Assembly: GCA_046735265.1 (NCBI GenBank)
Contig: JBKPSZ010000151.1
Location: forward strand, 1-6,566
Length of the DNA: 6,566 nt
Origin: DATBFU01 sp046735265
GTDB taxonomy: Bacteria; Acidobacteriota; Thermoanaerobaculia; UBA5066; Gp7-AA6
Direction of reading: 5' to 3'
The notes under the pieces are model-generated. The model was given only the letters and a program-made list of their open reading frames with translations, was not told the origin of the DNA and ran no database searches. Position numbers and translations under genes: made by a program. Position 1 is the first letter of the stretch, and each line of letters starts with the position of its first letter. Below, in pieces: positions 1 through 5,030 of the stretch.

Positions 1-1
1 G

Positions 2-1381
2 TCCGGCACCCCGCCCCTGACGTATCGTTGGCAGCGGAACTCCTCGAACATCTCGGGGGCCACCGCAGGGAGCTACACGCTCGCTTCGCCGCAGCTTCCC
101 GACAGCGGAGCCGTCTTCCGCTGTGTGGTGACCAACGACTACGGGACGGCCACGAGCGCCACCGCGACTCTGACGGTCACGCCGAATCTCCCCCCCGTCG
201 CGACGATCACGGCCCCCGCGGCGGGGACGACCTACGCGGGGGGCATGACGATCAATTACTCGGGGACCGGCACCGACGCGGAGGACGGGACGCTGCCGGC
301 GAGCTCCTTCGAATGGGAAATGGTCCTGCACCACGATACCCACACGCATCCCTTCCTCGGACCGATCACCGGCGTCAAGAGCGGCTCGTTCGTGGTCCCG
401 ACGACCGGCCATACGGAAGACAACGTCTGGTACCGCATCCATCTGACCGTCACGGATTCGGATGGTCTGGAGAACACCGTCTACACGGACATCCTGCCGC
501 GCAAGACGACGATGACCTTCACGACGAGCCCTCCGGGCCTCCAGATCACGCTGGACGGGCAGCCGCTCACGACACCCGCGACCGTCGTCGGCGTCGAGGG
601 AATCGAGCGCACGCTCGGGGTCGTCTCCCCGCAGACCTCGGGCAGCACCCCCTACAGCTACGCCTCCTGGTCCGACGGGGGAGCGGCCACGCACACGATC
701 TCGACGCCGGTCGCGGACACGACCTACACCGCGACATACGTCGGTCCGACCGCGACCCCGACCCGAACCTCGACGCGCACCCCGACCCGGACCTTCACGC
801 CGGTTCCGCCGACCTCGACGCCGACGCGGACCTTCACGCGCACGCCGACTCGGACGTTCACAGCGACGCCGACTCGGACGTTCACTCACACGCCGACACG
901 GACATTCACGGCGACGCCGACTCGGACGTTCACAGCGACGCCGACGCGGACGTTCACTCACACGCCGACGCGGACATTCACAGCGACGCCGACTCGGACC
1001 TTCACCCACACGCCGACGCGGACCGCAACGGCCACGCCGACGCGCACACCGACGCGGACCGCGACCCGCACGCCGTCCGCCACGGCGACCCCGACTCCGA
1101 CGAGAACTCCGACGCGGACGGCGACCCGAACACCGACGCCGACGGGAGGGGGGTGCGACTCGACCTACGGCGACTTGAACCGGGACGGCCGGGTGGACGC
1201 GGTGGACATGGTCATCCTGAGCAACTATCTGGTCGGGAACGTCACGCCCGGCACGCCCCCCTTCATGGCGCCGCTCTCCGCGGCCGACCTCGACGGCTCC
1301 GGAGCTGTCGACGCCGTCGACCTCGTGCTCCTGCAGAACTATCTCGTCGGGAACTTCAGCTGTCTGCCGAGGACTTCGTGA
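2..1381 (+). CDS. Secreted multidomain protein with C-terminal dockerin (5' partial)
   Basis: The frame is open from base 2 to the TGA at 1379-1381, giving 459 residues in the window; the N-terminus lies outside. Residues 1-60 form an Ig-like domain (Y8-R-W10, then DSGAVFRC with C41, then VTN..GTATS). A PKD-like domain follows with HHDTHTHPF at about 110-118. Next is a PEGA-like stretch with SPPGLQITLDGQP and a WSDGGAATHTI motif near 223-233. From memory, this Ig/HHDTHTHPF/WSDGGAATHTI series recurs in the C-terminal part of secreted PQQ-dependent glucose/sorbosone dehydrogenases, so the missing N-terminus may be such a beta-propeller; this is an inference. Residues 249-381 are a Thr/Pro/Arg linker. 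Residues 390-455 hold two dockerin-type calcium loops, DLNRDGRVDAVD and DLDGSGAVDAVD, each followed by an NYLVGN helix end. Single cysteines flank the dockerin. The gene overlaps the following cohesin-like gene by four bases. Dockerin confidence is high; the enzyme identity is moderate. Confidence 0.85.
   Translation, partial: SGTPPLTYRWQRNSSNISGATAGSYTLASPQLPDSGAVFRCVVTNDYGTATSATATLTVTPNLPPVATITAPAAGTTYAGGMTINYSGTGTDAEDGTLPASSFEWEMVLHHDTHTHPFLGPITGVKSGSFVVPTTGHTEDNVWYRIHLTVTDSDGLENTVYTDILPRKTTMTFTTSPPGLQITLDGQPLTTPATVVGVEGIERTLGVVSPQTSGSTPYSYASWSDGGAATHTISTPVADTTYTATYVGPTATPTRTSTRTPTRTFTPVPPTSTPTRTFTRTPTRTFTATPTRTFTHTPTRTFTATPTRTFTATPTRTFTHTPTRTFTATPTRTFTHTPTRTATATPTRTPTRTATRTPSATATPTPTRTPTRTATRTPTPTGGGCDSTYGDLNRDGRVDAVDMVILSNYLVGNVTPGTPPFMAPLSAADLDGSGAVDAVDLVLLQNYLVGNFSCLPRTS
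746..1144 (+). repeat. Thr/Pro/Arg-rich linker with a 24-bp tandem repeat
   Basis: This low-complexity coding stretch encodes a 133-residue linker. The regular core at 818-1009 is eight consecutive 24-bp units encoding TPTRTFTx, where x is R, A, H, A, A, H, A, H in order. A degenerate ninth unit, TPTRTATA, follows at 1010-1033, and one isolated copy lies upstream. After that the pattern decays to TPTRT, TATRT and TPSAT variants up to the triple glycine before the dockerin. Units differ mainly at synonymous positions (ACG/ACA/ACC/ACT, CGG, TTC). Such linkers typically form extended, possibly O-glycosylated spacers between extracellular modules. It lies inside a reading frame and is not an intergenic array. 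Confidence 0.9.
1369..1373 (+). promoter_or_regulatory. Ribosome binding site for the cohesin-like gene
   Basis: GAGGA lies inside the last codons of the dockerin gene, with GAGG ending five bases before the GTG at 1378. It supports initiation at that GTG and translational coupling across the GTGA overlap. Confidence 0.6.
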
Positions 1382-2364
1382 GCCGGCAGCAGTCGATCGT
1401 GCGCCCGTCCCCTTCCGTTCGGGAGGGGGCGTGGACAGGTCTCGCGCTCCTCGCGCTTTCGGCGACCGCTTTCGGCCAGGGCGCGCCGATCGGCGGCAAG
1501 GCATTGGTCACGGCGTCTCCGAATCCCTCCCTCGCGACGGTCGGGGACACCGTGGTCGTCACGTTGCGCGTCGGACTCGCCGGGGTGAGCGGCATGTCGT
1601 CGGAGGGCTTCGCCACACCCGCGGTTCTCGGGGGCTATCAGGTCTCCGTGGCCTTCGACAACACGCGTCTTCACTTCGAATCCGCAACGGGCGGCACGAC
1701 CGCGGGATACTCGGCGACTCCGGTGTACTCGTCCCCCGCCGTTGCCAACAGCTCCGGCGTCGTGACCCTCGTGGGGTCGCAGACCGCGCCGATGGCTCCC
1801 ATCGGCGAGGTCACCGTGGCTCTTCTCACGTTCACGGCGATGGCGGCGGGCACGGCGACGCTCTCGGCGAGCCCGGTCAGTCTCGTCAGCGCGCTTCAGC
1901 CCGGGCCTCCGTCCGTGGGGCCGACCGGTCTTCCGTTCTCGGGGGCCGGAACGACGGTCGCGATCAGCGACACCCCTCCGCCCACGCCGACCCCCGGCCC
2001 CTCTCTTCAGTTTTTCTCGATCGCGCCCTGCCGGCTCGTGGATACGCGCTCCGCTTCGGCCCCGTCCCTGGCCGGAGCAGCCACGAGGACTTTCGCGGCC
2101 GACGGATGCGGGATCCCGACGACGGCGCGGGCGCTCGCCGTCAACGTGACCGTGACCCAGCCGACCGCCGGGGGGGACCTTCGGATCTTTCCGGCCGGTT
2201 CCCCCCTCCCGCTTGCCTCGGCCATCGCCTACCGGGCGAACCAGACCCGGGCCGCCACCACGGTCGTCAGCCTGAACGATTCGGGGGAGTTCAGCGTCCG
2301 ATGCGACCAGGGCGTCGGCACCACAACCCATTTCGTGCTCGATGTGGCGGGCTATTTCGAGTAG
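1378..2364 (+). CDS. Secreted cohesin-like protein with C-terminal VDTR/VAGYF domain
   Basis: This encodes 328 residues from a GTG start that overlaps the stop of the dockerin gene (GTGA) and has GAGGA five bases upstream. Residues 1-34 look like a Sec signal peptide: arginines in the n-region, the hydrophobic core LALLALSATAF, and a possible cleavage near A31-F-G33. Residues 41-197 resemble a cohesin/CBM-like beta sandwich: GDTVVVTLRV, then GGYQVSVAFDNTRLHF, then SSGVVTLVGSQ and VALLTFTAMAAGTATL, which follow the typical cohesin strand order. A PPTPTPGP linker at 200-208 leads to residues 214-328, a domain running from APCRLVDTR through CGIPTTARALAVNVTVTQPT to LDVAGYFE. From memory this domain is common on secreted proteins of Acidobacteriota and, in a RVLDTR form, of Actinobacteria; its function is not known to me. 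The adjacent dockerin suggests a partner role. No sortase motif or transmembrane anchor is visible, so how it is retained on the cell is unclear. The cohesin assignment rests on pattern and context, without a profile search. Confidence 0.75.
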   Translation: MSRQQSIVRPSPSVREGAWTGLALLALSATAFGQGAPIGGKALVTASPNPSLATVGDTVVVTLRVGLAGVSGMSSEGFATPAVLGGYQVSVAFDNTRLHFESATGGTTAGYSATPVYSSPAVANSSGVVTLVGSQTAPMAPIGEVTVALLTFTAMAAGTATLSASPVSLVSALQPGPPSVGPTGLPFSGAGTTVAISDTPPPTPTPGPSLQFFSIAPCRLVDTRSASAPSLAGAATRTFAADGCGIPTTARALAVNVTVTQPTAGGDLRIFPAGSPLPLASAIAYRANQTRAATTVVSLNDSGEFSVRCDQGVGTTTHFVLDVAGYFE

Positions 2365-2369
2365 CCGCC

Positions 2370-2390
2370 GGGCGGGTTGCGCACCCCCCC
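2370..2390 (+). other. Hairpin just after the cohesin-like gene
   Basis: Two GGG-type runs pair with CCC runs around a short loop: 2374-2377 (GGGT) with 2383-2386 (ACCC), then a C/C mismatch, then 2370-2372 with 2388-2390. It begins six bases after the stop codon. There is no T tract, so it is not a standard intrinsic terminator. It may protect the mRNA 3' end. Confidence 0.35.
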
Positions 2391-2405
2391 GGGACACTTC
2401 CGGCC

Positions 2406-2423
2406 GGCCCGAAAGGGCCCTTT
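2406..2423 (+). terminator. Weak candidate terminator hairpin after the cohesin-like gene
   Basis: GGCCC (2406-2410) pairs with GGGCC (2415-2419) around a GAAA tetraloop, followed by C and three Ts. The overlapping 2412-2423 is also a perfect 12-base palindrome, AAAGGGCCCTTT. The stem is short and the T run is minimal, so termination efficiency would be low. Its position between the secreted-protein pair and the regulator gene is right for a terminator. Confidence 0.3.
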
Positions 2424-2436
2424 GCCTTGCTCCCGC

Positions 2437-3129
2437 ATGAGAAATTCGTTACCCTCGGGTTCGGTGTCCAAAGAAGCAAAGGGGCTCCGGGTAGCTCTCT
2501 ACTCCTTCCATCCATTAGTGTTGGCTGAACTGTGCCGACTTCTGGAAGATGGCAGCTTCCAGACCCGAAGCCACCGTCTCGAACCGAGCAGCATGTCGGA
2601 GCTCGACCAGCTGACCGTCGCTCCCGCTTCGGCGCACGTCGTCGAGGCCAACGCCCGCAACCGCGCGACGAAGGTGATCGTCGAGGAAATCCTGTCGCGA
2701 CGCCCGGACGCCCGCCTCCTGGTGGTGGCGGAGCGATTCGACGACGCCGACGCATTCCCGCTTCTTCGCCTCGGCGCCAAGGGGCTCGTGCGGTACGTCG
2801 AGCTGCCGCGCCATTTCGTCACCGCGGTCCGGGAGGTGGCGTCGGGCGGGTTCTGGGTTCCGCGGACCCTTCTCTCCCGGTTCGTGGACTCGACTCTCTC
2901 CGCCCTCCGGCGCCCGAAGCTCGTCAGCGCCCGGGCTCACATGAGCCGCCGGGAGCGGGAAGTGCACCAGTTCCTGATGGAAAACCTCTCCAACAAGGAG
3001 ATCGCCGGCCGGCTCCACATGTCCGAGCGGACCGTCAAGTTCCACGTCTCGAACCTCCTCGGGAAGCACGGCGTCAAGCGTCGGTCGGACCTGATCCTTC
3101 TTTCCTTCGCCGAGCGGAAGCACGCCTAG
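2437..3129 (+). CDS. LuxR/NarL-type transcription factor with degenerate receiver domain
   Basis: This encodes 230 residues from the ATG at 2437. Residues 17-140 follow the receiver fold of NarL-type response regulators (LRVALYSFHPLVLAELCRLL, then ARLLVVAE, then GAKGLVRY). Residues 168-224 are a canonical GerE helix-turn-helix: MSRREREVHQFLMENLSNKE, then IAGRLHMSERTVKFHVSNLL, then KHGVKRRSDLILL. Aligned by eye to NarL, the acidic pair is S23-F24, the phosphoacceptor Asp is E70, the switch Thr/Ser is A98 and the conserved Lys is Y120. Phosphorylation by a histidine kinase is therefore unlikely, and no kinase gene is adjacent. The start is uncertain. No candidate has a good Shine-Dalgarno; GTG 2464 would give 221 residues and still retain the whole domain. 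TTG 2377 lies inside a hairpin and is disfavoured. The target genes cannot be read from the sequence. Confidence 0.85.
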   Translation: MRNSLPSGSVSKEAKGLRVALYSFHPLVLAELCRLLEDGSFQTRSHRLEPSSMSELDQLTVAPASAHVVEANARNRATKVIVEEILSRRPDARLLVVAERFDDADAFPLLRLGAKGLVRYVELPRHFVTAVREVASGGFWVPRTLLSRFVDSTLSALRRPKLVSARAHMSRREREVHQFLMENLSNKEIAGRLHMSERTVKFHVSNLLGKHGVKRRSDLILLSFAERKHA

Positions 3130-3202
3130 GGCGTGCCGGAAGGCTCGGGAAGAGTTCGCCGCGGGGGAGTCTCCTAAGGGTCTTGGGCGCTTGGTGATTG
3201 CC
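3130..3202 (+). other. Spacer after the LuxR-type gene, no gene seen
   Basis: These 73 bases lie between the regulator's stop codon and the rplM promoter. I see no reading frame with a plausible start and no intrinsic terminator here. Transcripts from the regulator probably run into the leader terminator at 3275-3296. Confidence 0.5.
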
Positions 3203-3231
3203 TTGACAGCCCCGCCCTGCTTACGTATTCT
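3203..3231 (+). promoter_or_regulatory. Sigma-70-type promoter of the rplM-rpsI-rpsB-tsf-pyrH operon
   Basis: A perfect -35 hexamer TTGACA (3203-3208) is separated by exactly 17 bases from TATTCT (3226-3231), which matches four of six positions of the -10 consensus. Transcription would start near 3238, leaving an untranslated leader of about 79 bases before rplM. It is the only near-consensus promoter I found in the window. Confidence 0.85.
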
Positions 3232-3251
3232 TACGCGCCCTCCTGCGACGG

Positions 3252-3284
3252 ATGGCCGTCCCGGATGCGCTTTCCGCCGGGTAG
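3252..3284 (+). CDS. Possible 10-codon leader peptide MAVPDALSAG
   Basis: An ATG at 3252 begins a ten-codon frame that stops with TAG at 3282-3284, inside the loop of the terminator hairpin. A ribosome reaching the end of this frame would cover the 5' arm of the terminator stem. No convincing Shine-Dalgarno precedes it, and only about 14 bases separate it from the predicted transcription start. Chance occurrence is quite possible. Confidence 0.2.
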   Translation: MAVPDALSAG

Positions 3285-3296
3285 CGGCGTTTTTTT
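3275..3296 (+). terminator. Intrinsic terminator inside the rplM leader
   Basis: CGCCG (3275-3279) pairs perfectly with CGGCG (3285-3289) around a GGTAG loop, and seven Ts follow immediately (3290-3296). The stem is short but all GC, and the T tract is the longest in the window. It lies downstream of the promoter and 20 bases upstream of rplM. It would therefore stop read-through from the regulator gene and also attenuate the ribosomal operon. Confidence 0.7.
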
Positions 3297-3316
3297 GTCA
3301 TGGCTGAGGTCTTGAA

Positions 3317-3775
3317 ATGAGCTCTCGTTCCCCGTTGATTCGCGCTGCAGACATTCGCCACGAGTGGTTTCTCGTGGACGCTTCCGACCAGGTTCTGGGG
3401 CGCCTGGCGAGCGACGTCGCGCGCGTTCTGACGGGCAAGCATCGACCCGGCTGGACGCCGCATCTCGACGCGGGCGACTTCGTGGTCGTCACCAACGCGG
3501 AGCGCGTGCGTCTGACCGGCCGCAAGGAAGAGGTCAAGACGTACCGGCGCCACAGCGGATATCCCGGGGGTCTCAAGTCCGTCGCGGCGTCGGAGATGCG
3601 CTCGAAATTTCCGGAGCGGATCGTCGAGGAAGCCGTCCGCGGGATGCTCCCGAAGACGAAGCTCGGACGCCGTCAGTTCAAGAAACTGAAGGTCTATCGG
3701 AGCGGATCGCACCCCCACCAGGCGCAGCAGCCGAAGCCGCTCCGGCGGACGGTGGCGTCCCGGGCGAAAGCGTAG
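3317..3775 (+). CDS. rplM: 50S ribosomal protein L13
   Basis: This encodes 152 residues from the ATG at 3317, with GAGG (3306-3309) seven bases upstream. L13 is an early-assembling large-subunit protein that binds 23S rRNA. The family pattern is clear: WFLVDASDQVLGRLASDVAR, then LTGKHRPGWTPHLDAGDFVV, then NAERVRLTGRK, YRRHSGYPGGLKS and GMLPKTKLGRRQFKKLKVY, ending SHPHQAQQPKPL. It is about ten residues longer than E. coli L13 (142 residues), through a short N-terminal extension and a basic C-terminal tail. It is the first gene of the translation operon. rpsI follows after eight bases, with its Shine-Dalgarno overlapping the rplM stop codon, as usual for this L13-S9 pair. Upstream leader elements suggest regulated transcription. 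Confidence 0.97.
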   Translation: MSSRSPLIRAADIRHEWFLVDASDQVLGRLASDVARVLTGKHRPGWTPHLDAGDFVVVTNAERVRLTGRKEEVKTYRRHSGYPGGLKSVAASEMRSKFPERIVEEAVRGMLPKTKLGRRQFKKLKVYRSGSHPHQAQQPKPLRRTVASRAKA

Positions 3776-3783
3776 GAGGATTC

Positions 3784-4179
3784 GTGGCGGTGGAAATCCA
3801 GCACAGAGCGGTCGGGCGGCGCAAGACGTCGGTCGCACGCATTCGCCTGGTGCCCGGCAACGGGGCGATCACGGTCAACAAGCGGTCCTTGGACGAGTAC
3901 TTCCCGAACAACGTCCTGAAGATGATCATCAAGCAGCCGCTCCTCTCGACGGAGACGGCCGAGCGCTTCGACATCCATGTGGCGGTGACCGGCGGCGGCC
4001 CCTCGGGTCAGGCCGGCGCGATCCGGCACGGAATCTCCCGGGCGCTGATCGAATACAACGCGGAGCTCCGCAAGAAGCTCAAGAAGGACGGATTCCTCTC
4101 GCGCGATCCCCGGATGAAAGAGCGCAAGAAATACGGCCAGCGCGGCGCGCGGGCCCGGTTCCAGTTCTCGAAGCGTTGA
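3784..4179 (+). CDS. rpsI: 30S ribosomal protein S9
   Basis: This encodes 131 residues from the GTG at 3784; E. coli S9 has 130. A full AGGAGG (3774-3779) lies four bases upstream and overlaps the rplM stop codon. A second GTG at 3790 would be ten bases from the same Shine-Dalgarno and cannot be excluded. Family signatures are VGRRKTSVARIRLVPGNGAI, the GGGPSGQAGAIRHGISRAL segment, SRDPRMKERKKYGQRGARAR and the invariant C-terminal QFSKR. That tail reaches the ribosomal P site and contacts the tRNA. S9 binds the 3' major domain of 16S rRNA in the small-subunit head. The gene is co-transcribed with rplM, and no separate promoter is seen. Confidence 0.97.
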   Translation: MAVEIQHRAVGRRKTSVARIRLVPGNGAITVNKRSLDEYFPNNVLKMIIKQPLLSTETAERFDIHVAVTGGGPSGQAGAIRHGISRALIEYNAELRKKLKKDGFLSRDPRMKERKKYGQRGARARFQFSKR

Positions 4180-4233
4180 TGCGTGCGAATCGTTTCTCGA
4201 CGGCGGTGGTGAGCGGCGAAGCGACGACGAAAA

Positions 4234-4239
4234 GGGAGG
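4234..4239 (+). promoter_or_regulatory. Shine-Dalgarno that places the rpsB start at CTG 4246
   Basis: GGGAGG ends six bases before CTG 4246, which is ideal spacing. It lies 21 bases before the first ATG (4261), which is too far for normal use. No other purine-rich element sits closer to that ATG. Confidence 0.75.
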
Positions 4240-4245
4240 TGTGAT

Positions 4246-5028
4246 CTGGCATCGATTTCGATGAAAGAACTGCTCGAGGCGGGCGTCCACTTCGGTCATC
4301 AGACGAAGCGCTGGAACCCGAAGATGAAGAAGTTCATTTTCGGCAAGCGCAACGGGATCTACATCATCGACCTTCAGAAGACGCTCAAGCAGTTCAAGGA
4401 AGCCTCCCGATTCGTGACCGAGCTCGCCGCGTCCGGAAAGAACCTGCTCTTCGTCGGAACGAAGCGGCAGGCCCAGGACGCTATCTACGAAGAGGCCAAC
4501 CGGTGCGGGATGTTCTACGTCAACACGCGCTGGCTGGGCGGAACCCTCACCAACTTCACGACCATCCGGAAGTCGATCCACCGCCTGAAGGAGATCGAAG
4601 GCATCCTTGCTCAGGAGGGGAACGAGAACCTGACGAAGAAGGAGCGCCTCCGCCTGGAACGGGAGAAGGAAAAGCTCCAGAAGAATCTGCAGGGAATCAA
4701 GGAGATGGACGAGCTCCCGGACGCCCTGTTCGTCGTCGACCCGAAGCAGGAGTACATCGCTGTCAAGGAGGCGAACATCCTGGGGATCCCGGTCGTGGCG
4801 GTCGTGGACACCAACTGCGATCCGGATCTCGTGGACCACGTGATCCCGGGCAACGACGACGCGATCCGGGCGATCCGGCTCTTTACGGCGCGCGTCGCCG
4901 ACGCGGTGCTCGAGGGGCTGCACGCCCAGGAGGGCCGTCCCGCCGTCGGAGAAGCGGCCAACGCCGAGGCGCGGCCGCGCACGCCGGAGCTCTCGACGAC
5001 TGCCGTCGTCTCGGACGTCGCGTCCTAG
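4246..5028 (+). CDS. rpsB: 30S ribosomal protein S2, probable CTG start
   Basis: This encodes 260 residues from CTG 4246, or 255 from ATG 4261. S2 binds the small-subunit body/head junction and joins late in assembly. Motifs include MKELLEAGVHFGHQTKRWNP, NGIYIIDLQKT, LLFVGTKRQAQD, TRWLGGTLTNFTTIRKSI, a charged coiled-coil insertion near residues 110-155, LPDALFVVDPKQEYIAVKEA and DTNCDPDLVDHVIPGNDDAI. A low-complexity tail follows. The five codons before ATG 4261 read L/M-A-S-I-S, matching the family's usual N-terminus (E. coli MATVSM, B. subtilis MSVISM). This puts G13, H15, F16 and H18 in the same register as E. coli S2. No ATG, GTG or TTG occurs in frame between the upstream TGA (4210-4212) and ATG 4261. 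It sits between rpsI and tsf in the operon. A sequencing error at the start codon is the main alternative to CTG initiation. Confidence 0.95.
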   Translation: MASISMKELLEAGVHFGHQTKRWNPKMKKFIFGKRNGIYIIDLQKTLKQFKEASRFVTELAASGKNLLFVGTKRQAQDAIYEEANRCGMFYVNTRWLGGTLTNFTTIRKSIHRLKEIEGILAQEGNENLTKKERLRLEREKEKLQKNLQGIKEMDELPDALFVVDPKQEYIAVKEANILGIPVVAVVDTNCDPDLVDHVIPGNDDAIRAIRLFTARVADAVLEGLHAQEGRPAVGEAANAEARPRTPELSTTAVVSDVAS

Positions 5029-5030
5029 GA

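Larger units (their letters stand above)
3238..3316 (+). promoter_or_regulatory. Structured leader of the rplM operon, candidate attenuator
   Basis: The leader carries three local pairings. First, GACGG (3247-3251) pairs with CCGTC (3256-3260). Second, CCCGG (3260-3264) pairs with CCGGG (3277-3281), with an alternative CGGA (3262-3265)/TCCG (3273-3276) pairing. Third is the terminator stem CGCCG (3275-3279)/CGGCG (3285-3289). The second and third share bases 3277-3279, so they exclude each other, which is the layout of an antiterminator/terminator switch. A 10-codon frame (3252-3284) runs through the region. Many ribosomal protein operons are controlled by leader RNAs that bind a product protein. 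I do not recognise this one as a named L13 leader class, and the ligand is unknown. Confidence 0.5.

Noticed and set aside
818..1033. Regularly spaced repeats resembling a CRISPR array
   Set aside because: The 24-bp units are contiguous with no unique spacers, keep a single reading frame and encode a typical extracellular linker.
28..1377. Long + strand reading frame overlapping the dockerin gene in another frame
   Set aside because: Its residues are low-complexity D/H/A/R shadow sequence of the Thr/Pro repeat and high-GC codons. Only the part from GTG 1378 onward has real protein character.
1339..2397. 352-codon antisense reading frame opposite the cohesin-like gene
   Set aside because: It has an R/G/A-rich composition typical of GC-rich shadow frames. 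The + strand frame has a signal peptide, recognisable domains and a ribosome binding site.
2377..2436. TTG 2377 as start of the LuxR-type gene
   Set aside because: It lies within a stable hairpin just after the previous stop and has no ribosome binding site. The added residues have no family counterpart.
2427..2455. Possible promoter for the LuxR-type gene (TTGCTC, 17 bases, TACCCT)
   Set aside because: The match to consensus is weak in both hexamers, particularly the -10. It is not distinguishable from chance.
4180..4233. Possible promoter or leader element in the rpsI-rpsB spacer
   Set aside because: No near-consensus hexamers, convincing stem or T tract were found. The spacer appears to be simple operon spacing before the rpsB ribosome binding site.
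4261..4263. ATG 4261 as start of rpsB
   Set aside because: The Shine-Dalgarno is 21 bases away, and the start would delete the conserved five-residue N-terminal extension seen in other S2 proteins. It remains possible if CTG 4246 is not used.
3694..4923. 409-codon antisense reading frame
   Set aside because: It lies opposite rplM, rpsI and rpsB, which are unmistakable. It is composed of repetitive L/R/D shadow residues and has no recognisable domain.
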